Below are positions 9,603 through 19,722 of a stretch of DNA of 21,779 nt, piece after piece. Numbering within the stretch: the first letter of the stretch is position 1; every line of letters starts with the position of its first letter. Made by a program: the position numbers and the translations under genes. The stretch lies in contig CAWBNB010000054.1 in the NCBI GenBank assembly GCA_963789885.1, positions 1 to 21,779 of the forward strand, written 5' to 3'. The notes beneath the pieces were generated by a model. The model made no database searches and was not told the origin of the DNA. It saw only the letters and a program-made list of their open reading frames with translations. Source of the DNA: DATEDA01 sp963789885 (lineage in GTDB: Bacteria; Pseudomonadota; Gammaproteobacteria; Burkholderiales; SG8-39).

Positions 9603-9893
9603 TCAGGCGACGACGCCCATGATGTCTTCCTCGCGCATCACGAGGTACTCGGTGCCTTCGATCTTCACGGTGGTGCCGGAATACTTGCCGAACAGGATCC
9701 GGTCGCCGACCTTGACGTCGAGGGCCTCGCGCTTGCCTTCGTCGTTGCGCTTGCCGGGGCCGACGGCGATCACTTCGCCCTGGTCGGGCTTCTCGGCGGC
9801 GTTGTCAGGGATGACGATCCCACCGGCGCTCTTGCGTTCCTCTTCGAGCCGCTTGACGATCACGCGATCATGCAAGGGACGGATTTTCATCAT
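9603..9893 (-). CDS. groS: Co-chaperonin GroES, copy 1
   Basis: This 96-residue GroES starts MMKIRPLHDRVIVKR. It contains the mobile loop KSAGGIVIPDNA, which contacts GroEL, and the conserved GDRILFGKYSGT and GTEYLVMREEDIMGVV. It caps the GroEL ring. Two consecutive ATGs (9893 and 9890) follow GGAGGAAAAC, and either could be the start. It is the first gene of the operon behind the CIRCE/promoter block at 9985-10039. It is identical in protein sequence to the copy at 12124-12414. Confidence 0.98.
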   Translation of the reverse strand: MMKIRPLHDRVIVKRLEEERKSAGGIVIPDNAAEKPDQGEVIAVGPGKRNDEGKREALDVKVGDRILFGKYSGTTVKIEGTEYLVMREEDIMGVVA

Positions 9894-9984
9894 GTTTTCC
9901 TCCAGTTACACTCGATTTGCAACTACGGTTTGCGACCACTCACTGACGTGGGGGTGGCCGGGGATTCCAGGGAATGAGTCTCTG

Positions 9985-10011
9985 CTAGCACTCAATCCAG
10001 GTGAGTGCTAA
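9985..10011 (-). promoter_or_regulatory. CIRCE operator (HrcA binding site), copy 1
   Basis: CTAGCACTC, a 9-nt spacer and GAGTGCTAA match the CIRCE consensus TTAGCACTC-N9-GAGTGCTAA with one mismatch. It overlaps the 3' edge of the -10 box, placing HrcA repression at the start of groESL transcription. Confidence 0.95.
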
Positions 10012-10039
10012 TTTTAGGTGCGCAAGCCCCTTGCTTCAA
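10011..10039 (-). promoter_or_regulatory. groESL promoter, copy 1
   Basis: On the minus strand, TTGAAG, 17 nt and TAAAAT give a good sigma-70 promoter. The same -35 reads CTTGAA, the sigma-32 -35 consensus, with a partial sigma-32 -10 (CACCTAAA) 14 nt on. The CIRCE operator begins at the end of the -10. Confidence 0.75.
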
Positions 10040-10049
10040 GAGGGACGGC

Positions 10050-10084
10050 AAAAAAAAGAAACCCCGGGGAGCCGTCCCCGGGGT
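10050..10084 (-). terminator. Terminator after the orphan katG 3' end
   Basis: A 10-bp stem (ACCCCGGGGA / TCCCCGGGGT) with loop CGGC is followed on the minus strand by TTCTTTTTTTT. The 8-nt GGGACGGC inside the hairpin is also complementary to GCCGTCCC just past the T-run, so an alternative hairpin is possible. The groESL -35 starts only 3 nt later. Confidence 0.9.
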
Positions 10085-10115
10085 CCGTTTGCACTCGCGG
10101 GCTGATCGGCAGAGA

Positions 10116-10572
10116 TCAGGCGCGATCGAAGCGATCGAGGTCCATCACCTTGGTCCATGCCGCCACGAAGTCCTTCACGAACTTCTCCTTCGAGTCTGCG
10201 CACGCATAGACTTCCGCGAGGGCGCGGAGCTCCGAGTTCGAGCCGAAGACGAGATCGACCCCGGTGCCGGTCCACTTGACCTTGCCCGTCGTGCGGTCGC
10301 GCCCCTCGTACACGCCCTCGGCGCCGCCGGCCGGCTTCCACTCCGTGCCCATGTCGAACAGGTTGACGAAGAAGTCGTTGGAGAGCGCCTCCGGCTTCGT
10401 GGTGAAGACCCCGTGCTTGGAGGCGCCGACGTTGGTGCCCAGCATGCGCATGCCGCCGACGAGGACCGTCATCTCCGGCGCCGTGAGCGTCAAGAGCTGC
10501 GCACGGTCGATCAGCATGTGCTCCGCGCCGATGCCGATCTTGCCCTTGACGTAGTTGCGGAAGCCGTCTTCT
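10116..10572 (-). pseudogene. katG: katG 3' fragment (orphan C-terminal domain)
   Basis: The frame encodes the last ~150 residues of a catalase-peroxidase: DGFRNYVKG, DRAQLLTLTAPEMTVLVGGMRMLG, KHGVFTTKPEALSNDFF and the end FVKDFVAAWTKVMDLDRFDRA. The N-terminal ~580 residues, including all of the heme-binding catalytic domain, are absent. Upstream the frame runs into groEL-derived sequence, giving a meaningless chimeric ORF that reaches 10958. The KatG C-terminal domain has no heme, so this piece cannot be a catalase. It is about 80% similar to the end of the katG at 12636-14837 but nearly identical over the last 90 bases. Either a deletion removed the rest or the assembly skipped it. Confidence 0.85.
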
Positions 10573-10607
10573 TTAAGTGGACGGAGTGTAGTGAGAGAGT
10601 GACACGG
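10573..10607. other. Unassigned junction sequence between groEL and katG pieces
   Basis: These 35 nt, AT-richer than the surroundings and including GGAGTGTAGTGAGAGAGTG, match neither groEL copy 1 nor katG. The groEL-like sequence begins at about 10608 and the katG-like sequence ends at about 10572. Confidence 0.6.
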
Positions 10608-12088
10608 GTTTTGCAGGATGCGTATGTGTACAACGCCATCTGGACGAGGTCCGTACTCTCGGTCTGGGCGTTGAAGCGAAATTGCCTTGCCTCGGCGACT
10701 TGTTGAGGACGACGAAGGCTCTGCCAGCGTTCTGCACGATCGCGCGGAGCGGCTCAGCGCGCGCGCAACGATCTTGATGCCGGCGTCTGGTCGTGGTGGC
10801 GCCTTGAGGTTGTCGAGCGCCTTGCGCGCGCGGAGCAGCGCGACACCGCCGCCGGCGACGATCCTTCCTCGACCGCAGCGCGGGTCGCGTGCAGCGCGTC
10901 TCGACGCGGGCTTCTTCTCCTTCATCTCGATCTCGGTTGCGGCGCCGACCTTGATCACCGCACGCCGCCGGCGAGCTTCGCCACGCGCTCCTGGAGCTTC
11001 TCCTTGTCGTAGTCGCTCGTGGCTTCCTCGATCTGCTGGCGGATCTGCTTCACCCGCGCCTCGATCGCTTTGGCGTCGCCAGCGCCGTCGATGAGGGTGG
11101 TCTCTTCCTTGCCCACCTCGACGCGCTTCGCCTTGCCGAGATCCTTCAGCGTCGCCTTCTCGAGCGTGAGCCCGAGCTCCTCGGCGATCACGGTGCCGCC
11201 GGCGAGGATCGCGATGTCTTCCAGCATCGCCTTGCGGCGATCGCCGAAGCCGGGCGCCTTCACCGCGCTCGTCTTCAGGATGCCACGGAGGTTGTTCACC
11301 ACCAGCGTCGCGAGCGCCTCGCCCTCGACGTCCTCGGCGATGATCAGCAGCGGCTTGCCGGCCTTCGCCACCTGCTCGAGCAGCGGCAGGAGATCGCGGA
11401 TCGACGAGATCTTCTTGTCGTGCAGGAGGATGTAGGTGTCCTCGAGGATGGAGAGCTGCTTGTCGGGATTGTTGATGAAGTACGGCGAGAGATAGCCGCG
11501 GTCGAACTGCATCCCTTCGACGACCTCGAGCTCGTTCTGCAGGCTCTTGCCGTCCTCGACCGTGATCACGCCTTCCTTGCCGACCTTGTCCATCGCGTCA
11601 GAGATGATCTTGCCGATATTCTCGTCGGCGTTGGCGGAGATCGCGCCGACCTGGGCGATCTCCTTGGAGGTCGTGGTGGGCTTGGAGAGCTTCTTCACCT
11701 CCTCGACGACCGCCTCGACCGCCAGGTCGACGCCGCGCTTGAGGTCCATCGGGTTCATCCCGGCGGCCACGAACTTCATGCCCTCACGGACGATCGCCTG
11801 GGCGAGCACGGTCGCGGTCGTGGTGCCGTCGCCGGCGACATCGGAGGTCTTGGACGCGACTTCCTTGACCATCTGCGCGCCCATGTTCTGGAACTTGTCC
11901 TTCAGCTCGATTTCCTTCGCCACCGACACGCCGTCCTTGGTGACGGTGGGGGCGCCGAACGAGCGCTCGAGGACAACGTTGCGGCCCTTCGGGCCGAGGG
12001 TCGCCTTCACTGCGTTGGCGAGGATGTTGACGCCCTCCAGCATCTTGTGCCGGGCGTCCTCGTGAAACCGTACGTCTTTGGAAGCCAT
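10608..12088 (-). pseudogene. groL: GroEL copy 2, degraded 3' end
   Basis: The first 373 or so codons (12088 down to about 10962) are identical in protein sequence to the intact groEL at 7915-9567. From 10961 to 10608 the DNA still follows groEL but loses single bases, almost all at CC, GG or longer runs (for example GTCCCCG to GTCCG), which destroys the frame. The final ~45 codons, including the GGM tail, are missing. As written, the product would stop after LAGGVR at 377 residues, lacking the second equatorial half needed for ATPase and ring assembly. The clustering of indels at short homopolymers suggests an uncorrected sequence patch, so an intact gene in the organism cannot be excluded. 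Confidence 0.9.
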
Positions 12089-12123
12089 TGCTTGGAGCTC
12101 CTATTGCGATTGCAGGGGGCGCG

Positions 12124-12414
12124 TCAGGCGACGACGCCCATGATGTCTTCCTCGCGCATCACGAGGTACTCGGTGCCTTCGATCTTCACGGTGGTGCCGG
12201 AATACTTGCCGAACAGGATCCGGTCGCCGACCTTGACGTCGAGGGCCTCGCGCTTGCCTTCGTCGTTGCGCTTGCCGGGGCCGACGGCGATCACTTCGCC
12301 TTGGTCGGGCTTCTCGGCGGCGTTGTCGGGGATGACGATCCCACCGGCGCTCTTGCGTTCCTCTTCGAGCCGCTTGACGATCACGCGATCATGCAAGGGA
12401 CGGATTTTCATCAT
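12124..12414 (-). CDS. groS: Co-chaperonin GroES, copy 2
   Basis: This 96-residue protein is identical to the GroES at 9603-9893. The DNA differs at two synonymous positions (near 12302 and 12328), so this is not a simple duplicate read. It has the same GGAGGAAAAC ribosome binding site and double ATG. It is the first gene of a second CIRCE-controlled groESL operon, 35 nt before groEL copy 2. It should be functional even if its groEL partner is not. Confidence 0.97.
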   Translation of the reverse strand: MMKIRPLHDRVIVKRLEEERKSAGGIVIPDNAAEKPDQGEVIAVGPGKRNDEGKREALDVKVGDRILFGKYSGTTVKIEGTEYLVMREEDIMGVVA

Positions 12415-12505
12415 GTTTTCCTCCAGTTACACTCGATTTGCAACTACGGTTTGCGACCACTCACTGACGTGGGGGTGGCCGGGGATTCCAGGGAATGAGT
12501 CTCTG

Positions 12506-12532
12506 CTAGCACTCAATCCACGTGAGTGCTAA
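12506..12532 (-). promoter_or_regulatory. CIRCE operator, copy 2
   Basis: CTAGCACTC-N9-GAGTGCTAA, the same arms as copy 1 with one base changed in the spacer (AATCCACGT). The conserved arms suggest HrcA still controls this copy. Confidence 0.95.
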
Positions 12533-12560
12533 TTCTAGGTGCGCAAGCCCCTTGCTTCAA
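12532..12560 (-). promoter_or_regulatory. groESL promoter, copy 2
   Basis: TTGAAG, 17 nt and TAGAAT on the minus strand. The -10 differs from copy 1 (TAAAAT) by one base. CTTGAA again fits a sigma-32 -35. Confidence 0.72.
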
Positions 12561-12570
12561 GAGGGACGGC

Positions 12571-12604
12571 AAAAAAAAGAAACCCCGGGGAGCCGTCCCC
12601 GGGG
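12571..12604 (-). terminator. katG terminator, copy 2
   Basis: A 9-bp stem (TCCCCGGGG / CCCCGGGGA) and T-run (TTTCTTTTTTTT) on the minus strand, 30 nt past the katG stop. It is the same structure as at 10050-10084, with one base lost from the stem edge. Confidence 0.9.
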
Positions 12605-12635
12605 CCGTTTGCACTCGCGGGCTGATCCGCAGAGA

Positions 12636-14837
<2,202 letters not shown>

Positions 14838-15074
14838 GTTTATCTCCAATAAAGTCTCATTCAACGACCGTGATCCAGACCGCCCTTTGATCTAGCTCGG
14901 AGCCAGGCTTCAAAATAAGGCCGTGCACGAGCGATGGCAGTAGCGTCGCGATGTCCAACCAGGGTCAAAAGCGCAGAGGCCTCGCGGAGTGTCGGCCGTG
15001 CGGGTGATCGAGTCCAACCGATCTTTCCGCTGAGGTCGATCGAGGTCGTCGATCAGCGGCCGAGCGAGGGGATC
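14838..15074. other. katG upstream region / livF downstream region
   Basis: These 237 nt should hold the katG promoter. The best hexamer pair I see (TTGAAG, 17 nt, TCAAAG) is poor, and no OxyR-type ATAG-N7-CTAT repeat is visible. No livF terminator hairpin with a T-run was found. Confidence 0.4.
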
Positions 15075-15743
15075 CTAAGCCGCCTGGGCACCGGCGCCGA
15101 GGTACGCCCGCTCGAGCGCGCCGTCGGCCGCGATCTCGACGGCAGCGCCCGAGGCGACGATCTGCCCGCCCTCGATCACGTATGCGCGGTCCGCGAGCGT
15201 CAGCGCCAGCCCCGCCATCTGATCGACGAGCAGGATGGTCGCGCGCTCGCCCCGCAGCCGGTCGAGCGCGGCGAAGAGGTCGTTGATGACCGCCGGCGCG
15301 AGGCCGAGCGAAGGCTCGTCGAGGAGCAGCAGGCGCGGCTTCGCCATCAGACCGCGGGCGAGCGCGAGCATCTGCTGCTCGCCGCCGGAGAGGAGGCCGG
15401 CGCGCTGGTGCAGGCGCTCGCGCAATCGCGGGAACCGCTCGAGCATCGCCTCGACCTCGGCGTCGGTCGCATCGCGCCGCAGGAACGCGCCGAGGCGGAT
15501 GTTGTCGAGCACGGAGAGCTCAGGGAACACCTGCCGCCCTTCCGGAACGAGCGCGACGCCGCGCGCGACGACCTTGTGCGCCGGCAGCCGCTGCAACGCC
15601 TCGCCGTCGAGGCTGATCCCGCCCTCGACCGGCCGATGCAGGCCGGCGAGCGCGCGCATCAGGGTGGATTTCCCGGCACCGTTCGCGCCGAGAACGGCGA
15701 CCATCTCGCGGTCGCGCACCCGCAGCTCGACGCCGCGCAGCAC
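15075..15743 (-). CDS. livF: LivF-type ABC transporter ATPase (probably the C-terminal part of a larger protein)
   Basis: This is the second ATPase of a branched-chain-amino-acid-type importer. Walker A GANGAGKST, Q-loop region VPEGRQVFPELSV, a canonical signature LLSGGEQQM and Walker B LLLLDEPSLGLAP are all present. The listed start (Met of MLRGVELRV) is too late: the true beta-strand start LLEVGE lies upstream in the LivG frame and joins this one if one base in the TTT at 15771-15773 (AAA on the coding strand) is removed, giving LLEVGELSAGYGAEPVLRGVEL. No ATG, GTG or TTG lies between LivG and this domain, so LivF appears to be translated as part of the LivM-LivG polypeptide. Confidence 0.92.
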   Translation of the reverse strand: MLRGVELRVRDREMVAVLGANGAGKSTLMRALAGLHRPVEGGISLDGEALQRLPAHKVVARGVALVPEGRQVFPELSVLDNIRLGAFLRRDATDAEVEAMLERFPRLRERLHQRAGLLSGGEQQMLALARGLMAKPRLLLLDEPSLGLAPAVINDLFAALDRLRGERATILLVDQMAGLALTLADRAYVIEGGQIVASGAAVEIAADGALERAYLGAGAQAA

Positions 15744-17547
15744 CGGCTCCGCACCGTAGCCCGCGGAGAGTTTCGCCGACCTCGAGCAGCGTGTCGCCGA
15801 GCGCGGCTTCGGCGGTACGGTGCGCCGACGGCCGGCCCGCCTCCTCGCCGAGATAGGCCTTCTTGACGGCGGGGTCCTGCTGCACCGCCTCCGGCAACCC
15901 GGCCGCGATGCGCACGCCGGCGTCGATGACGACGACGTGGTCCGAGATCCCCATGACGAGCGACATGTCGTGCTCGACGAGCACGACCGCGATGCCCCGG
16001 TCGGCGATGCGGCGCAGCAGCGCCGCGAGCGTGCGCTTGTCGTCGCGCGACAAGCCCGCCGCGGGCTCGTCGAGCAGCAGCACGCGCGGGCCGGTCGCGA
16101 GCGCGCGCGCGATCTCGACCAGCCTTCGGTCGACGTGCGGCAGGTCCGCAGCGCGGCGCGCGAGGTCGCCGCGGTAACCGACGTAAGCCGCGAGCGCTCG
16201 GGCCCGCGCGAGCGCCGCTTCGCCCGGCGCGGCGAACGGCGACCCGAGCCGTCCGCGCGCGTGCGCGATCGTCAGGTTCTCGAGGACCGACATGCTCCCG
16301 AAGAGCTGCGAGGTCTGGTAGGTGCGTGCGACGCCGGCCCGCGCGATCGCATGGGCCGGACGGCCCTGGAGCTCGTCGGCACCGAGGCGAATGGCGCCGG
16401 CGTCGGGGCGATAAAAGCCGCCCAGCATGTTGAGCACCGTGGTCTTGCCCGCGCCGTTCGGCCCGATCAGGCTGGTGATTGCGCGCGGCTGCGCCTCGAG
16501 TGCGAAGCCGGTCACCGCCCGCACGCCGCCGAACGCGATCGTGAGACCCTCGACCGCGAGCGCGGCGCTGGCCGGAGCGGGTTCGTCCGCGGCCGCGGCG
16601 CCGATCGCCGGAAGCGCCGCGCGACGGCGCCCGAACCAGCGTGCGGCTTCGCCGACGATCCCTTCGGGCGCGATCAGGAGCACGACGAGCAGCAGCGCGC
16701 CGAAGAAGAGCAGGCGGTACTCGGCGAGCCCGGCGAGCACCTCGGGCAGCAGCACGACCGCTGCCGCGCCGGCGAGCGGCCCGGTCACCGTCCCCGCGCC
16801 GCCGATGATCACCACCAGCACGAACAGGATGGACTGCGAGAACGCGAACGTCGACGGCGTGACGAAACCGGAGAGCGAGGCGAACATGCCGCCCGCCAGC
16901 CCGGCGCACGCGGCCGACACGGCGAACGCGAAGGTCTTCACCGCGACCGGGTTCAGGCCGATCGACTCGGCCGCGGTTTCCGAGTCCTTCACCGCGCGCA
17001 TCGCCGCGCCCCAGTCGCTCCGCGCGAGCCGCCGGAAACCGTAGACGAGCAGCGCCGCGATCGCGATCGCCATCAGCGCGACCCCGCGCTCGCCGAACGC
17101 GAACCCGAACGGCGCTGGATGCGGGATGCCCATGATCCCGTTCTGACCGCCGGTGAGCCCGCTCCACTCCACCGCGACCTGCTCGACGATGAAGCCGAAC
17201 GCGATCGTGACCATCGCGAGGTACGGCCCGCGCACGCGCAGCGCCGGCAGCGCGAGGAGCGCGCCGGTCAGGCCGGCGAGCGCCACGGCGACCGGCAGCG
17301 CGACCCAGAAGCTCAGCTTCGCCGCCGTGGTGAGGATCGCGACGGCATACGCGCCGATCGCGTAGAACCCGACGTGGCCGAACGAGACCTGCCCGGTGAG
17401 TCCGAGCAGGACGTTGAGACCGATACCGACGATCGCGGTCAGCGCCATCGTCGCCATCACGAACACGTAGTAGCTGTTCGCGACCGCAGTGAACGCGAAC
17501 GCGGCGGCGAAGACGGCGGCGATCCCGGCGAACGGGAGAAGCCTCAT
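15520..17547 (-). CDS. livM: LivM-LivG fusion permease/ATPase
   Basis: Residues 1-310 are a LivM-type inner-membrane permease (GQVSFGHVGFYAIGAYAVA; LRVRGPYLAMVTIAFGFI; the EAA-like region with SDWGAAMRAVKDSE; IIGGAGTVTGPLAGA). Residues 330-570 are a LivG-type ATPase with Walker A GPNGAGKTT (362-370) and Walker B VLLLDEPAAGLS. The ABC signature reads LPHVDRR instead of LSYGxQ, so this half-site looks degenerate. True coding continues into LivF. The frame as written runs off at 15771 and its last ~85 residues are spurious. The start ATG overlaps the livH stop (ATGA), showing translational coupling. Confidence 0.92.
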   Translation of the reverse strand: MRLLPFAGIAAVFAAAFAFTAVANSYYVFVMATMALTAIVGIGLNVLLGLTGQVSFGHVGFYAIGAYAVAILTTAAKLSFWVALPVAVALAGLTGALLALPALRVRGPYLAMVTIAFGFIVEQVAVEWSGLTGGQNGIMGIPHPAPFGFAFGERGVALMAIAIAALLVYGFRRLARSDWGAAMRAVKDSETAAESIGLNPVAVKTFAFAVSAACAGLAGGMFASLSGFVTPSTFAFSQSILFVLVVIIGGAGTVTGPLAGAAAVVLLPEVLAGLAEYRLLFFGALLLVVLLIAPEGIVGEAARWFGRRRAALPAIGAAAADEPAPASAALAVEGLTIAFGGVRAVTGFALEAQPRAITSLIGPNGAGKTTVLNMLGGFYRPDAGAIRLGADELQGRPAHAIARAGVARTYQTSQLFGSMSVLENLTIAHARGRLGSPFAAPGEAALARARALAAYVGYRGDLARRAADLPHVDRRLVEIARALATGPRVLLLDEPAAGLSRDDKRTLAALLRRIADRGIAVVLVEHDMSLVMGISDHVVVIDAGVRIAAGLPEAVQQDPAVKKAYLGEEAGRPSAHRTAEAALGDTLLEVGETLRGLRCGAGAARRRAAGARPRDGRRSRRERCREIHPDARARRPASAGRGRDQPRRRGVAAAAGAQGRRARRRARSGRAAGVP

Positions 17548-18428
17548 ACCTTCTTCACCTCGGCGCGCCCGAAGAGCCCGTTCGGCATCACCGCGAGCGC
17601 GACGATCACCAGCGTGAACGTCACGATCTGCGTGTACGCCGACCCGGCGAGCGCGGTGATCAGCGCCTCGACCACGCCGAACAGCAGCCCGGCGAGCATC
17701 ACGCCCCACGCGCTCGTGATGCCGCCGAGGATCGCGACTGCGAACGCCTTCAGGCCGAAGAGCGTCCCCATGTCCGAGTGGACGTTGAAGAGGGGCGCGA
17801 TCAGGATTCCCGCCACGCCGGCGAACACGGTCGAGACCGCGTACGCCGCCATCACCGCGGCGGTCACGTTGATCCCCATCAGGCGCGCCGCGTCGCGGTT
17901 CTGCACCACCGCGAGCAGCGCCTTCCCGAGCCGCGTGCGGCGCGAGAAGAAGTGCAGCCCCGCCGCCGCGGCGAGCCCGGCGACCGGGATCGCGAGCTGC
18001 AGCGGCGACACGCCGACGCCGAAGACCTGGACGAGGCCTTCGGCGCCGGTGAGCGACGCGGGCATCGGGAAGCCGCGCGGCTCCTTGCCGAAGGTGAAGA
18101 GCACGGCGTTGTCGGCGATGATGCCGAGCGCGACCGTGGCCATCAGCCACGCATTCGAGCCGCGTCGCGCGAACGGTCGGACCGCGACCAGCTCGACGAC
18201 GAGGCCGTAGACGGCGCAGAGCGCGAGCGCCGCGAGCACCGCCGCCCACAGCGGAAGCCCGAGCCGCACCGTGCAGACGTAGGCGAACACTGCGCCGAGC
18301 ATCATCGAGCTGCCCTGCGCGAAGTTCACCGTGCTCGACACCGAGTAGGTGATGTAGAAGCCGAGCGCGAGCAGCCCGTACATGCTGCCGAGGCCGAGGC
18401 CGGAGACGAGCGCGGAAGCGATCAGCAT
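17544..18428 (-). CDS. livH: LivH-type ABC transporter permease
   Basis: This 294-residue inner-membrane permease is of normal length for LivH. Family features are GLGLGSMYGLLALGFYITY near the N-terminus, VNFAQGSSMMLGA, the cytoplasmic loop RRTRLGKALLAVVQNRDAARLMGIN that docks the ATPase, and the ending FGLKAFAVAILGGITSAWGVM. It pairs with the LivM domain to form the channel. It follows livK after a terminator-like hairpin and is coupled to livM. The Shine-Dalgarno before the ATG at 18428 is weak. Confidence 0.95.
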   Translation of the reverse strand: MLIASALVSGLGLGSMYGLLALGFYITYSVSSTVNFAQGSSMMLGAVFAYVCTVRLGLPLWAAVLAALALCAVYGLVVELVAVRPFARRGSNAWLMATVALGIIADNAVLFTFGKEPRGFPMPASLTGAEGLVQVFGVGVSPLQLAIPVAGLAAAAGLHFFSRRTRLGKALLAVVQNRDAARLMGINVTAAVMAAYAVSTVFAGVAGILIAPLFNVHSDMGTLFGLKAFAVAILGGITSAWGVMLAGLLFGVVEALITALAGSAYTQIVTFTLVIVALAVMPNGLFGRAEVKKV

Positions 18429-18440
18429 AAAGTGGCCCGC

Positions 18441-18470
18441 AAAAGAAGACGGCCGCCCTGGGCGGCCGTC
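18441..18470 (-). terminator. Hairpin terminator between livK and livH
   Basis: The perfect 10-bp stem GACGGCCGCC / GGCGGCCGTC with a 3-nt loop is followed on the minus strand by TTCTTTT. Lying between the binding-protein gene and the permease gene, it probably acts as a partial terminator that lets livK be expressed above the membrane components. Confidence 0.8.
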
Positions 18471-18498
18471 ATGGGCAACGGAATTCTAACCGTCGGCG

Positions 18499-19677
18499 CT
18501 ACTTCTTCATTCCGACCGGGATGATCTGGTTGTCGATGAACTGCGTCCAGACGTAGTCGTTCTCGTTGATCGCGTCGTGGTTCTCGGCGGTGAACGGGTT
18601 CGAGTACTTCTTGATCAGCCCGTCGTAGGCTGCGATCTTGTAGAAGCCCTGCCGGATGGCTTCGCCGTTCGTCGAGCCCGCGTTCTGGATCGCCAGCGCG
18701 ACCAGCATCATCGCGTCGTACGCGTTCGCCACCCCGACGGCGGGCGTGATGTCGCCGGGACCCTTGTACTCCGGGTACTTCGCCATCAGCGCCTTCAGGA
18801 CCTTCTGGCCGTTCGGCGACTGCGGGCCGAAGAAGCTGTAGGTCTGGATGAAGTGCACGTCCTTCGCGTTCGGCCCCGCGAGCTCGGTGAAGCGGCCGCC
18901 GGCCGGGCCCCAGTGCGACACGATCGGCACCTTCCAGCCCATGCGGTCGAGCGACTTCACCACCTGCGCCGACGGACCGACGTTGCCCACCAGGTAGAGG
19001 CAATCCGCTCCGGCAGCCTTCAGCCGCGTGAGCTGCGGCACGACGTCGACGTCGTTCTGCTCGAATTTCTCGACACCGGCAGGCTTGAGGCCCTTCGCCG
19101 CGAGCGCGGCGAGCAGCCCCTTCTGGTTCGACTCGCCCCACGGGTTGTTGACGAGGATCATCCCGCAGTTCTTGGCGTTGAAGGTCTTCTGCGCGTACTG
19201 GACCATCGCCTTGTCGACGATCTCGTCCACCGCCGAGACCCGGAACACGAAGTTCGGATTCGCCCCGTTCTTCGTGATCGGCGTGCCGGCCGCCCACGGC
19301 CCCATGAACGGCACCTTCGCCTCGTTCATGATCGGCACGATCGCGATCGACACCGGCGTGTCGAGCCCGCCGAAGAGCACCGCGACCTTCTCCTTGAAGA
19401 CGAGCTCGCGGGCGGCGATGACGCCCTTCGCCGGGGTCGCCTCGTCGTCGCGGCGGACGAGCTCGAACTTGCGACCATTCAGCACGCCACCCTTCGCGTT
19501 CAGCTCGTCGATCGCGATGGTGAGGCCGCGGGTGATCGCCTCGCCGGCCTGCGCCGACTGGCCGGACAGCGCGGTCACCAGGCCGATCTTGATCGGTTCC
19601 TGCGCCGCGGCGGGCAGCGCGGCCGCGCCGAGTGCGACGGCGGCCGCGACCTTGAGAAACGAGCGTCTTTGGGACAT
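18499..19677 (-). CDS. livK: LivK-type periplasmic substrate-binding protein
   Basis: This 392-residue type 1 periplasmic-binding protein captures the ligand for the Liv transporter. The N-terminus MSQRRSFLKVAAAVALGAAA is a twin-arginine (Tat)-type signal ending at AAAQEP, with the motif QRRSFLK. The mature part starts IKIGLVTALSGQSAQAGEA and contains KFELVRRDDEATPAKGV and a GGLDTPVSIAIVP ligand-cleft segment. The ligand cannot be read from sequence; relatives bind amino acids, amides or aromatic acids. The start was placed at 19677 because AAGGAGG lies 8 nt upstream and the signal peptide begins there; in-frame starts further upstream are spurious. A sigma-54-like promoter lies 46 nt before it. 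Confidence 0.95.
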   Translation of the reverse strand: MSQRRSFLKVAAAVALGAAALPAAAQEPIKIGLVTALSGQSAQAGEAITRGLTIAIDELNAKGGVLNGRKFELVRRDDEATPAKGVIAARELVFKEKVAVLFGGLDTPVSIAIVPIMNEAKVPFMGPWAAGTPITKNGANPNFVFRVSAVDEIVDKAMVQYAQKTFNAKNCGMILVNNPWGESNQKGLLAALAAKGLKPAGVEKFEQNDVDVVPQLTRLKAAGADCLYLVGNVGPSAQVVKSLDRMGWKVPIVSHWGPAGGRFTELAGPNAKDVHFIQTYSFFGPQSPNGQKVLKALMAKYPEYKGPGDITPAVGVANAYDAMMLVALAIQNAGSTNGEAIRQGFYKIAAYDGLIKKYSNPFTAENHDAINENDYVWTQFIDNQIIPVGMKK

Positions 19678-19722
19678 GGACCCCTCCTTGTGGAAGAAAC
19701 GCGTATCACGAGTCGTAACTAC

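Noticed and set aside
10116..10958. 280-codon ORF apparently joining GroEL-like and KatG-like sequence
   Set aside because: The groEL part is in scrambled frames caused by homopolymer losses and only the katG end is in its true frame. It is not a meaningful fusion protein.
14838..15074. OxyR or strong sigma-70 site for katG
   Set aside because: No spaced ATAG/CTAT repeats and only poor hexamers were found, so no promoter is claimed.
15820..18210. 796-codon plus-strand ORF opposite the liv genes
   Set aside because: It is antisense to clearly conserved LivM/LivG/LivH coding sequence and its protein is Arg/Glu/Asp/Ala-biased. It is a shadow frame.
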